Shown here: positions 46,169 through 57,048 of the stretch, piece by piece
Layout of the letters: every line of letters begins with the position of its first letter
Numbering within the stretch: position 1 is the first letter of the stretch
The notes under the pieces: model-generated
The model's database searches: none
Told to the model about the DNA's origin: nothing
What the model saw: only the letters and a program-made list of their open reading frames with translations
Assembly: GCA_025617745.1 (NCBI GenBank)
Contig: CM046864.1
Location: 24,283,152-24,347,151, forward strand
Source of the DNA: Heliocidaris erythrogramma
Lineage: Eukaryota; Echinodermata; Echinoidea; Camarodonta; Echinometridae
Direction: 5' to 3'
Length of the DNA: 64,000 nt
Translations under genes and position numbers: made by a program

Positions 46169-46216
<48 letters not shown>
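46169..46216. repeat. TA dinucleotide microsatellite
   Basis: About 23 TA units stand directly behind the Penelope-like element, which may have inserted at or generated this repeat. Confidence 0.9.
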
Positions 46217-46218
<2 letters not shown>

Positions 46219-46369
46219 GTAAGGAAATAACATATACAACAGCTTTGGCAACTCTCGTAGAAATAAATACAATGTGAAAGGAAATGAGAGAATAATGGTT
46301 GCGTAACTTAAATCAAAGTTCCCGAGAGCTGTCCTCCCTTTTTGAAATTTGTGCAAAGGTTGAAAACAT

Positions 46370-46453
46370 GTCTCCGCCGAGAATCGAACCCGGATCGTTG
46401 GCTTAGAACGCCAATAAGGAGTTTTCGGATGTGTCAACTAGAACGCCGTCCTA
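46370..46453 (-). repeat. tRNA-Arg(UCU)-like SINE or tRNA pseudogene
   Basis: On the minus strand a perfect 5-bp anticodon stem (TTGGC/GCCAA) encloses GTTCTAA, giving a UCU anticodon. A T arm follows (CCGGG TTCGATT CTCGG). The acceptor strands do not pair and the D arm is poor, so this is a tRNA-derived repeat, not a working tRNA. A partial inverted copy of its 5' part lies at 50118-50165. Confidence 0.5.
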
Positions 46454-46874
46454 CACTGTAAAAAATGAAGTGCTATTTTTAGCACCTCAAGATCTGGAGG
46501 CAGCACCTGCAAGGGCACGCATAGGGACTGCACAAATTGTGATAAAGTAGCACTTGTATACGTGCTATAATTCAACACCAGTCCAAGTGCTACTTTAAAC
46601 ACTTTAAGTGTAAGCCTTTTACACTTCTGGTGCTATTAGACGCATGCAGCTCGCAAAAACAACACTTTAAGTGCATTAAATAACTCATTTTAAAGCCCCC
46701 AAAACGGCACTACTAGTGCTAACACTTTTGCACCCAATATAGTGTTAAAGCACACACACTGCCTTCCAAACTTCCCAGGCCCGGTCCTGGCCCGTGCGGT
46801 CGATCGCGCCCCATGCCTGGCTGATCAACAATTTTCATGTCAACGTCGACAACGCGTACCGTAGACGGTTGGCC

Positions 46875-48840
46875 GGTTCGGTGTAAAAATGCCAGAGGTA
46901 AAAATGCCTGAGGTAAAAATGCCAGTGGTAAAAATGCCAGAGGTTAAAATGCCAGAGGAAAAAATGCCAGAGGAAAATATGCCAGAGGTAAAAATGCCAG
47001 AGGAAAAAATGCCAGTGGTAAAAATGCCAGAGGTAAAAATGCCAGTGGTAAAAATGCCAGTGGTAAAAATGCCAGAGGTAAAAAATGCTAGTGGTAAATG
47101 TAAAAGGAAAAAGTTGTCAGAAAAGCGTCCCCAAATTTGTTGACATTGTACAATCCCCAGCATTTTCAAATGGAGTTCCGTCCATGTCTCTCTGATTGTA
47201 AAGTGCAAATAAATGAATAATCCCTTTCATTTTGTTTTCATCATGCGAAGATAACAAAGGGGTTCACATCTGAAAAGAAATAGTTCAATTTCTAAATTAA
47301 TGTGAATACGAAAGTGCATTAAAGGAAATGTCTCGTGTAGTTTTTTCTTATCGATACTCTTTCTTATAATTTAGTATTATTTCATAATGAATTCTTAGAT
47401 TACGTCTCGTTATAATTGCAATATTAATGATTATCATAAACTGAATGCTTAACCTTCGCAACTTCAATTCTATTTTCTGTAGGCCTATTTACTCGCTTTA
47501 TTAGCTGTAGAGTGGAACTCAAGGATCATGCAGTTTCAATAGATTCCCCCGATTACATTCTCCTTGATGTGTCCCCAAATAATAACGGTAGCGAGAAAAC
47601 ATTGAATAAAGAACTGGACACATCGTCTAAACATTTTTACGCAAGTTGGCCTCAAATCACCGTAGGTCTTCTTAAACAAAATGCAGTCATATCGTATCAT
47701 GAGTGCACCTTATGTCAAATCCCCGAATTTGTTATGAGTACCCCCCCCCCCCCCGGCCCGGATATAGCATGCATGTATTGTTTGCCACTCGCTTTCAGTT
47801 GACGACTCTTGTTTGTTAAACACTTCAATATTATATTCTTTTTTTCACTTTTAATTCAGTTTGAATATATCTGCATCTTGTTTATAACGTATAACGTGCA
47901 TGAGCCCCTCCCCCCATTAATGTTGACGAGGCTGTAATGCTCGATGTTTGTGTGACGGCCTGTACATTTGCTGAAGAAGGGAGAACTGTAAAAGGAAAAC
48001 GATGCAGGTACAAGTACAGATAACGAAAAGCAAACTAGTCAAGATCATTTGGTACAAGTTATTTTACTACATGTACAGGTACTATGTCCTTAAGTTATAC
48101 AGTTAGTATCATGATGCGGGGGCATCTCGTTTTTCCGAAGGTTCGTATTTCCGAAAGACTAATTTCCCATGCCTGGGGGTTCACAATTCCGAACATTTGT
48201 TGTATTATTCCGAAAGTTCAAAGGTTCATAATTCCGAAAAGGTTCATATTTACCCACAAAAGGACTGTCCCACATTAGGGTGATGTCATTTTTGCATACC
48301 TCCTTTCCCTTCTCTAAACCTAAAAATCAGTTGCAGACCTCCTTCTCGTTCCAAATTCCATTCGGGATAATGAAATCGTACGTCGATTAAAAAAAAGTTG
48401 GGTCTAGAATCTGGAGTCCAGAGTCCAACAGTTCGACAAGAAAAACCCGGTCAAACCAAATAGTCTAAAAAGTAAAAAACAAGCAGATGTCAGGTCTGCT
48501 TCTTGACCTTTATATTTCTCCTCTTTTCACCTGTATTCTCCTAGTATGCAGCTGGCATATTTTGCCTATTTACCTTTTGTTCCTGACATCACTCTGCCAT
48601 TTTTTCCTCTGGCATTTTTTTCCTGTGGCATCTTTACCTCTGGCATTTTTTTCCTCTGGCATTTTTCCCTCTGGCATTTTTACCTCTGGCATTTTTACCT
48701 CTGGCATTTTTACCTCTGGCAATTTTTCCTCTGGAATTTTTACCTCTGGCATTTTTTCCTCTGGCATTTTTACCTCTGGCATTTTTACCTCTGGTATTTT
48801 TACCTCTGGCATTTTTACCTCTGGCATTTTTACCTGGCAC
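46875..48840. mobile_element. Foldback element with 15-bp tandem-repeat arms and 9-bp target duplication
   Basis: The left arm (46884-47110) is an array of GCCAGAGGTAAAAAT units; the right arm (48595-48835) is the inverted array, TACCTCTGGCATTTT. CGGTTGGCC stands immediately outside both ends (46866-46874 and 48841-48849), a perfect 9-bp direct repeat. Long arms made of short tandem repeats are the mark of foldback elements (Drosophila FB, with 9-bp duplications; sea urchin TU, with 15-bp units). The inside holds the TTCCGAA block (48120-48260), a conserved segment to 48500, and an ORF at 47512-47802 that I do not recognise. Any transposase source is unknown. Confidence 0.78.
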
Positions 48841-49026
48841 CGGTTGGCCACACGCTGAAACATGGCATTTCCACTTCATTACTTTTCATCATGTTTAATA
48901 TCCACCACCACAAAAATTAATGTAATTATATTATTTGATACCTTTATTCGTATAAGATTACAGAAGTTCTAAATTTAATGTCTTAAAGTTTTACTTATCA
49001 CGCCATGCCTGTGCAGCAGATGATGG

Positions 49027-49700
49027 CTCTTGCACTACAGTTGCGTAATAAGCGATTTCGTAATAGACCTGTTTACTAATAAGTGATTCAAACTTTATAC
49101 ATACTTTTGAAACAAAGGTGTTCTTGACAACCTGAAAGCTTGCCAGAGGCTTGTCAGACATAACAACAAGTAATGTATGCAAACTCGATTCCAAGTATTG
49201 TAGTTCATTCATTAATAACATGTTAAAGATACCTCGTTACTAGGTCCCCAGGAAAGAAACATCCATAAATTTGAATCACTGAGTAAACAGGTCTATTGGC
49301 CCATGAGCAATTTTTCGCAAATGACCTTTCCCTTTTTCATTAGGATAGGCATCTTTTCAAAGAAAGATAATACGTAAGCTTGCCCGACATAGGAACCTAA
49401 AGAATTCAAACTCTATGAAAGAAAGACATCGTAGACCAGGTGACTAGAATAGCACGTCAATGAACACTTGGGAAAGCGCATTGTTTGCAAGTTGGCTATC
49501 ATTTGGCAGACTGTCAAATACCAACCATCAATGAACACTTTGTTGCTTTTCAGTGGATTTAATGAAAAGTATAATTAAATGACTATATAAATAATCATTA
49601 CACAGTCGACGCTTATCTTAGTGCATTTTAAACGAACATGCCAGTTTATGTCAAATGACCTTTATCTGCTCATGCGCAATTCCTAATTACGAAATCGCTT
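49027..49700. mobile_element. Inverted-repeat pair inside the 3.4-kb element
   Basis: AATAAGCGATTTCGTAAT at 49027 and ATTACGAAATCGCTTATT at about 49680 are inverted. They are similar in style to the element at 42341-42568. The inside has no recognisable gene. Confidence 0.45.
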
Positions 49701-50169
49701 ATTAAATCACGGGACGTTGGTCAGCACTTGAAGTGTAAAACAAGCGTCCTAACATTCAGCACTTACTTTTAGCACTTAATTTCCTGCACCTTATCATCTC
49801 CCAGACGCAAATGGCACGTGAGGTGTTAGAAATAGCACGTCAAGTGCAAACTTCCAATTAGCACTCGTGTTTCAGCACTTCAGTTTTTACAGTGTAGATC
49901 CTCCCAGCGACAATGGACTGCTTTGTGTTGACTGCATACAAAGTAGGTGAAGCATGAAGCTAACAATGGGCGAAGGAGATTCACGTTTAAGAGGAGACGG
50001 CAAAACCATGTTTGACGTGTGGACGAGGGAGAAGCCAGTGGACGGGTGAGCCGTTCTTGCACGAAGCGCGGTATGCAGCTATCACAAGGCAGTCCATTGT
50101 AGCCGGGAAAATCTAGGACGGCGTTCAGGTCCACGCATTCGAAAACTCACTAATGCCTTTAAGTAGAAC

Positions 50170-52385
50170 TTTAATAATTTTAAATATTGGCTTAATACTT
50201 ATTATTGCATAGATGGCATAAATTAAACAAGGTTATCCAAATTCAACGCTTGGAAACATTTGAAGTAATGATTATTATCAATTATAAAACGGTAAAATAC
50301 AGCCCCCGATATAGCAGCTGAAGAGCTCCTCGAACGCTGCTGAGATATGTGACGACACACCATGGACCAGTCCTGTCTAAGCAGACGATGTCCCATAACA
50401 TCTTACACATTTTTTAGAGCCTATTTTGTCATCTCCTCTTCACTTATTTCTCTTCCTTCACTAGCGTCAGTCTTAATGTTTGTCTGTTGCCTCACTCTTA
50501 ACTTCGTGTATGGTATTATTTTGATGAAAAATGCAGCGTTAAAAAAATAAAGGAATCAGTCACTTGTAAACAAAAAAAGACGCCATTGTATTTTCAGCTG
50601 CTTGCACCGGGGCATGTTCGGCGTTTCAAGAGGGAACGAATACCATCCTGCTATTATTCGGAGGGCTTTTCAATTTGAAAGTGGGGTTTATTTCATTGAT
50701 CATTGACCCTTCTCCTGTGTATTTACAATCAAACGGTTTTAGCTATCAGAATCAGTTTCACTTTCCCTTTATAATGGTGTGAAATAAGGTCATGTTTAAA
50801 TACACCAAACTCTTTATAATTTGATAAATAATTGCATTGCAATTACGTTCATTCATTCGATCCCGAGTGTGACGACATCAAAACATCGCTATATTTCTGG
50901 CGAATCCTGGATATTCCAGATGCTGAGAAGAGCTTTTATTTGTTGTTTTTATAATCATCAGATACGCAGTTGACATAAAACTAATAGGATTGCCATCTGT
51001 AAGCTTCCCAGTTTCTAGTGATACATTAATTGCCATATTTGTGATTTTCTTTGAATGTCTACTTTAACCACTAGACCACGGAGACGGGTCAGTGGTTTCG
51101 GCGACACCAGATTCAGTTGACCGACAGATTGACAAATCTTCAACCTTATTAATTAATTCCTTTGTCGGAGGCAGGTGAAAACTCAATAATTTCTATTGCG
51201 TATATACAGCTGCCGTTTCTGCAAAACGTTTGTTATTTATTGTCATTAATGATTCATGACTCTCCACTGTTCAACAGCAAGTGTTGTGTTCTGAATTAAT
51301 AATTGATTCACACGGAATTTCTTTTGTTTGTTATTTTTCAAGAAGTGAAAATCTAATCGAATATTAAGAGAATTTTTTAGAAAAAGTATTCAGATTAATG
51401 CATGTCATAAAGAGTACTCCAAATAGATTAACATCCTTCAACAGTACAACATTAAAATTGTAGTATACATACGAGTTATAACATATGAGATATCAACAAT
51501 CAACAGTGTCAAATACTGGTGGTTTGGGTTTTTTATTTTTGATAAACAGACATCTTTCCTATTCACAGAATTCAACTCTTCTTCTTCTTCTTCTTCTTCT
51601 TCTTCTTCTTGATTTCCTCCGCTTCGCGAAGAACTGTGCTTGTATATAAGCACAGGTCATCACAAATCCATAGCACTGTCAGAGTTTGTCGTTAGATGAG
51701 AGACACGAGAAGAATGAAAGACAGATATAAAGCGTAAAGAGAACTTGTGATATAAGTGCAAATTGTCTCGGCCAAAGTCAAAACCAGGGATAATATTCAA
51801 CTTTAAATTTAGAGAGGATGATTCTCATTTACCCCGATCAGTACGTATTAGACATTGCTTTCTGTTTAAAATCTTTCAAGTACAAGGTCATGGTCACTCC
51901 TCAACAAAGCGTCGGAGCAAAAGTGTGCTGGTATGAAAGTTGAGCCATCAAAATGAAAGATGTTTTTTTCCGAGAGCTATATTTGATCTTAAGTTTGTTA
52001 TCTTTCCCCTTCATTAATTTTCTTTACCGGTATAGTCGACTTGACATTTTATGAACCTAGAAATTAAAGTTTTTTTGTGGATTTGTGACGCCATGTTGTC
52101 TCCGAACAAATTCAGCTTCGTTGCCCCCAAAGCCACTTTGAGCATTTTGCATGATTTGCGTAAATCAAAAACGTCACTTAATTAGACAGGCAATGTTAAA
52201 CCTCTCAAGAAAACTTACGCACTACGATATATGTGTGCGCTGCACCAACGCTAATAGTGTTGTCAATCTTGTGCAATGAAAAATTTGATACAATACAATT
52301 TCCCCTGGTACATACTGGATTTTGATATGCAAATAAAGCAAATTCCTCAAGGTTGCCCAAGGGTCAGCAAAGCTAAAAATGTTCT
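50170..52385. other. Non-coding stretch upstream of gene D
   Basis: A CTT microsatellite lies at about 51576-51611. Short ORFs (50362-50550 and others) have no motif I recognise. Nothing else is seen. Confidence 0.45.
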
Positions 52386-53039
52386 TTAAAGGACAAGTAA
52401 CCCCACGTGATATTCTAGATGCACCTATTGTCTGCTACGTCTTTCCATGGAGGCTGCCATTTTGTGCATGACACGGATCATTAGGTACCATATGCATTGA
52501 TAATAGCCTACCTTTACAACAGATACGTCGCTTTGTTCTGATTGTATTACGATTGTTATTGGCCATGGGCCTAGATAATTGACGACCCATGAGTTCTAAT
52601 AGCCATCCTGTAAAGCAGATTCCTCGCTTTGTTTTGGTATTGTTACGATTGTCTCCGTCCTTGACGTCAATTCTCCGTCCTTGACGTATATTTTTTATGA
52701 AGTATATTTTTTATGAACAAATTAAGACCTTTTAAAAAATATATAAAACTAAACTTACATTTCAGAATATGTGACTTTATCTAATATATATTTGTCCTCT
52801 AAAAATCAATTACAAGTTAACGATGAAGGAAATTTTACTTGGGATGAAAAATATGTTCGTGTACACATAAAGTAATGGCAGCCCCCTTATTATTGCTAGC
52901 AGACGATAACTTGGCTGGAAAATAGTGATTTATATCTATATCCTGTGTTTTTACATGAAATTGCATGTATCAAATAAGAGGCATATACTACACCATTCAA
53001 AATAAGCTAATTCATACGCTGAGGTTAATTTCCCTTTAA
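52386..53039 (-). mobile_element. 654-bp inverted-end element, copy 2 (upstream of gene D)
   Basis: This is the reverse complement of 30205-30858, equal in length, with TTAA at both borders. It ends 164 bp before the gene D start codon, so it may contribute to the gene's promoter region. Confidence 0.72.
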
Positions 53040-53202
53040 CTACGTACGATGATTACAAATCGACAAAAAGCTTCAACAGGTTCACTGTTGCCTTTATTAT
53101 AGGAGAGTCCAGTGAACTTGGAGTTGGAGGTAATAATCACCCACTGACTTTCGTTTCAATTCGATTCAGACCAGAGAAATTGTGAGGGATTATTCTGCAG
53201 CA

Positions 53203-53905
53203 ATGGCGCCGATCATTCTAGCAATCATAATGCTCGGTCTCGCAGATAAAACAAACGGTATGTATATGTTCCTTCCCATTCACATTTCAATCGATACGTT
53301 ATTACTCTGTAAATTAAAAGAGAGTGAATTTTCACTCTTTCCCCAAATATCCTTAGTATAACCACGTTTCCCGTCTTATTTTCAAAGATTTGGTTTTGTA
53401 ATACTAAACATAATTTTTGCGGGGTTGCATTAAGGCCAAGCAGACCAATTTAAAGAAAATTACGAAAATTTCCGAGGTTTCAATTAGCAGTTTGATGATT
53501 ATTTGCCTTGCATTAATTTCCTCACTTAATTAAAATTCACTTATTTATCTTGGTTAGTAATTATTTTGTCGAAGGTTCGGGGCAAACGCTAGCGTTTTTG
53601 TTTGTTTGTTTGTTGTTGTTTTTTTGTTTTTTTTTTTGGGGGGGGGGAAGTTATAGTCTATATGAACAATTATTTTCGTTAGTTTGATTCTCATAATTTA
53701 TTTATTTATTTAATTTTTATTTATATTTTTTAATTAATTTATTTATTTTCATGATTATTATTATTACTTATTTTTTATTTATATTTTACTTATATATTTT
53801 TTTTTAATTATCTATTTTTATTTATTTAATTTTATTAATTAATTAATTTATTTGTTTATCTTTATCTATTTATTTATTTATTTTGTATTTTTGTATTTTT
53901 TTTAA

Positions 53906-53953
<48 letters not shown>

Positions 53954-56900
53954 CAATAACTCTAACTGCGAATTAGGGCGAAATCTTTTATCTCATTCTT
54001 TTGTTACGTTTCGCCCTAACCCACACTCGTTTCGCCCGAACGTTGAGTTTCTATTGTGACGGAATAAACCTATTGTTAGGTTTCGCCTTAAGTCGCAGTT
54101 AGGTAAATTATTAATTTATTTATATATATATTTTTTTTTTGGGGGGGGGGGATTTCGTGCTTTATTGATCCTGCATTTCAAACTAAACATAATGTGAGAT
54201 GAATCATAATGATATGCTTGTTGAGGGGGAAAGTCGCAGCAGCAGCCGTAGCAGCAGTAGTAGTAGTAGTAATAATAGTAATAATTGTAGTAGTAGTAGA
54301 GTAGTAAAAGACTTTATAGGATAACTTGTTTAAAATATACATGTATATACAAGTATACCATTCTTCTAAACGATATATATTTAAAGCAGTTAGCAGTGAG
54401 CAGTGAGTAGTACTAGTAGTAGTAGAAGAAGACTTTATAGGATAACTTGTTTAAAACGTATGTATACCATTCTTCTAAATTGTTTAAAGCAGTTAGAAGT
54501 GAGCTCAGTAAGTGTCCAAAACATTGATTTTTTGCAACTTTGGTGGTACGTGTACATGAGCCCCGGAGAAAATACGGCTTTCTGTATTTCTTGCCCCCTT
54601 TCTCTCTATCTATATCACTCTCTTTCTCTTTACTCTCATACCACACACCATGTACAATGTTAACACTCATCCACACACCACACCCACACTCTATCTGTCA
54701 AATGCACGAAAAGTAACGAAATATCTCACTCCTCTCTCTCTCTCTCTCTCTCTCTCCATCACTCCTCACACTCTCCTTCTCTTAAACAGCCCGACCATAC
54801 GAGAGGGAGCTCCCCGACGAAGAGGAGGACAGCTATTTTGAGGCTAATTATGGGCTCACCCTGGCCGAAGCTCTGGGGAGCACCTGCGAGAGCGAACCGG
54901 GGAAGTCTGTAATAAGAACCACGTCTGTGGAGTTCTTCCTTCACCGCGTCATTTGTCCCGCCTTGGACCCCGGGGAAGGCTCGGGGGAAGAAGGCTCGGG
55001 GGAAGAAGGCTCGGGGGAAGAAGGTTCTGGTGATAATGCTGATGCGCAGAGTATCGACGAAGAATGGATCTACAACTTCGAAACAAGTAGGACTGCGATA
55101 ACATTTATTACAATTACAATTACCGTTAATGTTATGAATTTCATTAAACAGTGATCCATTCACAGATATACATTTTAATATTTATGCTTATATCATTTAT
55201 ATAATGAAATACTTTTTTGTTGGTTTAAGCATCATATAAATCATCAAGGTGAGTGTAATGAATGACATAGAAGTTATAGGCATAAAATCAGGTTACATTT
55301 ACTTTAATTTGTTGTGAATCTAAACTGAATGCAAACATTGGAAGTGCTGGTATCGTCGATTATCGATATATCATTGGAAATGTGCATTGTTCAGAAATGT
55401 GAATCAATGAACATTAGAATAAATAAACATTACAACATTATTACAATCATTAATTGCTATGTAATCTACCTGATCGATTATGAAGCCCTTCCGCAGTTAT
55501 TTTGTGAGTATATCATAGCATAATGTGTTTTATGCATAAATTAGCATAAATTAATATTAAGATGAAGCAAAATGAATTTGATGATTTCATCACATTCATG
55601 AATTAGCATTTTTAAATAGGGTGCCATTCACACATTTCCAGGCTAAAATTTACGCTTTTAATACATATGACTCACGTACCAAAAATTGCGCTTTTGTAAA
55701 TTCTGTCTCCAAAATTTTAACAGAGCTGACTATGCAGTGATTCCCGGATGACGCTAAATCTAATGCTACAGTCACACACGGCCGGGTCACAAAACGGATT
55801 TAATCCGGGTGAAAATGAGCCGGATTAGTCCTGGAATGGAGGGTAATTAATGCTACAGTCACACACGGCCGGATTTCAAACCGGGTCCATAAGGAATTAA
55901 AACCGTATCAACCCGGTTTGACCCGTATTGACCCGTATCGAACCGTATAAAAATCCGCTTTAAATCCTTAACTGAATCCTTTTCGACCCCTATCGACCCG
56001 TGTCAACCCGCTTCGACCCGTACCGACCCGGATGTAAACCTTGTCATGATCCGTTGCATGAAGGCAATGCGGTATACGGCAAGGGTCCATACGGTTTTAC
56101 GCTGCGGGTCGATGCGAGTCAATGCGGTTCGAACCGGGTCAATTCGGATATCAATACGGAATTGAAATCCGTGAGAAAATTTTGAACATGACCAAAAAAA
56201 TTTCACCGCCGTATCGTAGCCCCCGGAATCCATCAGGAATTGACACGGGTTACGATGCGGGTCAATGCGGGTCTCTACGGCTCCAACCGGGTCGATACGG
56301 TTTTAATTCCTTATGGACCCGGTTCGAAATCGGGCCGTGTGTGACTGTAGCATTATAGTAGGCATGTTACTTTTCGAGCATTCGCCCCGCTCTCGCCCCC
56401 TTCAATGTTTAATGTGTTGATCCTTGTTTTTACGTAACTCTATTCATCATGGGGGGGGGGGGGGGACGGCTATTGTGTCGTCCCCCCCCCCCCCCCATGA
56501 TGAATAGAGTTACGTAACGATTAACGCCCATGCTTATTAGTAAGAAGAAAATGTGAATGTGAATGTGAATTTCAGTCAGTCATAAACATTGTCTGCGAGG
56601 GAGGATCTAGGATTAAAAAAAAAGGGGGGAGAAAATCCCAGAGAATTCTCTGACAAGCGACAAAAAAAAAAAAAAAAAAAAGCTATCACTGTGGCTGGTT
56701 GTCACGTATGATAAAATGATGTTCTACCTTCTATCTGCTTTCCCATAATTCAGTCGAAATATTCGTATCCGACCGCGGTGTGCAGATTGCTCTCAGTAAG
56801 ATCGCAGAGGGTGTCTGTCGAACGGGCGAGGAGATCGGCTTTGACGATAGTGACCTCGAGAGATTCTGTCGCTTCAGTCGAGAGCGCATAGATTTCGAGG

Positions 56901-57043
56901 ATGGGGAGGAGAGTGGAAGCGGAGAGGTTTTAAGCGGGAGTGGCGAAGACAACGATGACGGTGGCGACGATGATGATGACGGATTTTCGATTCATTGGAG
57001 CTCTTTCTACGACGGGCTTGAAAACGATGCTTTTTATTTCTAA
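53203..57043 (+). CDS. Secreted acidic Ser-Gly protein, paralog D (3 exons, 213 aa)
   Basis: Exons are 53203-53257, 54790-55086 and 56754-57043, phase 1 GT/AG introns. Exon 1 is a signal peptide (MAPIILAIIMLGLADKTN). Exon 2 opens very acidic (ELPDEEEDSYFEANYG), has a cysteine pair 22 apart (TCESEPG ... FFLHRVIC), then GEGSGEEGSGEEGSGEEG plus SGD, four Ser-Gly sites made by a repeated 15-bp codon block, and ends EEWIYNFE. Exon 3 has a cysteine pair 16 apart (CRTGEEIGFDDSDLERFC), ESGSGE and SGSGED sites, an Asp run and the ending FSIHWSSFYDGLENDAFYF. The exon 2 donor (ACAAGTAGGA) is the weakest junction but preserves phase. It groups with C. Of the four, its exon 2 looks most like a glycosaminoglycan attachment region (inference). 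No enzyme motif is seen. Confidence 0.82.
53625..54150. repeat. AT-rich TTTATTTA/TTATTA low complexity with T and G runs, intron 1 of gene D
   Basis: TTTATTTATT and (TTA)n sequence is bounded by T-run plus G-run pairs at 53618-53647 and 54129-54150. In between, 53960-54110 has CTAACTGCGAATTAGGGCGAAA-like and TTTCGCCCTAA words in inverted relation. Confidence 0.65.
54730..54765. repeat. CT-rich tract before exon 2 of gene D
   Basis: A CTCTCT run precedes the acceptor at 54789, as in the other paralogs. Confidence 0.6.
55761..56355. mobile_element. Inverted-repeat element with inner TATCGACCCG arrays, intron 2 of gene D
   Basis: The left end (about 55847: TTAATGCTACAGTCACACAC, then GGGTCCATAAGGAATTAAAA) is matched in reverse complement by the right end (to 56355). 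Inner flanks hold repeated ACCCGTATCGACCCG (left) and CGGGTCGATACGG (right). A partial extra left end stands at 55761-55846. Confidence 0.7.
56430..56517. repeat. Perfect 39-bp-arm palindrome with G15/C15 tracts
   Basis: The left arm 56430-56468 (TTACGTAACTCTATTCATCA, T, then G15 and ACG) is perfectly complementary to the right arm 56479-56517. The loop is 10 bp (GCTATTGTGT). It lies in intron 2 of gene D. Confidence 0.9.
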
Positions 57044-57048
57044 AATCG

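Larger units (their letters stand above)
46454..49894. mobile_element. 3.4-kb inverted-repeat element with CACTGTAAAAA ends, TA target duplication
   Basis: The left end CACTGTAAAAAATGAAGTGC (46454) and the right end GCACTTCAGTTTTTACAGTG (49894) are inverted and flanked by TA on both sides. Inner margins (46454-46745 and 49735-49894) are full of AGTGC/GCACT words. The ends are the same as in the 507-bp element at 11537-12043. Much of the length is a second element (46875-48840) inserted inside. No transposase frame is seen. Confidence 0.7.

Noticed and set aside
47512..47802. 96-aa ORF inside the foldback element as a possible transposase
   Set aside because: No catalytic motif is recognisable and it ends in a C run; kept only as an unexplained ORF in the element entry.
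48487..48920. Overlapping ORFs on both strands across 48590-48840
   Set aside because: Same 15-bp array; all frames are repeats of the unit.
53700..53950. AT-rich block as a possible replication origin or matrix attachment region
   Set aside because: Simple TTTATTTA/TTA expansion in an intron; nothing specific supports such a role.
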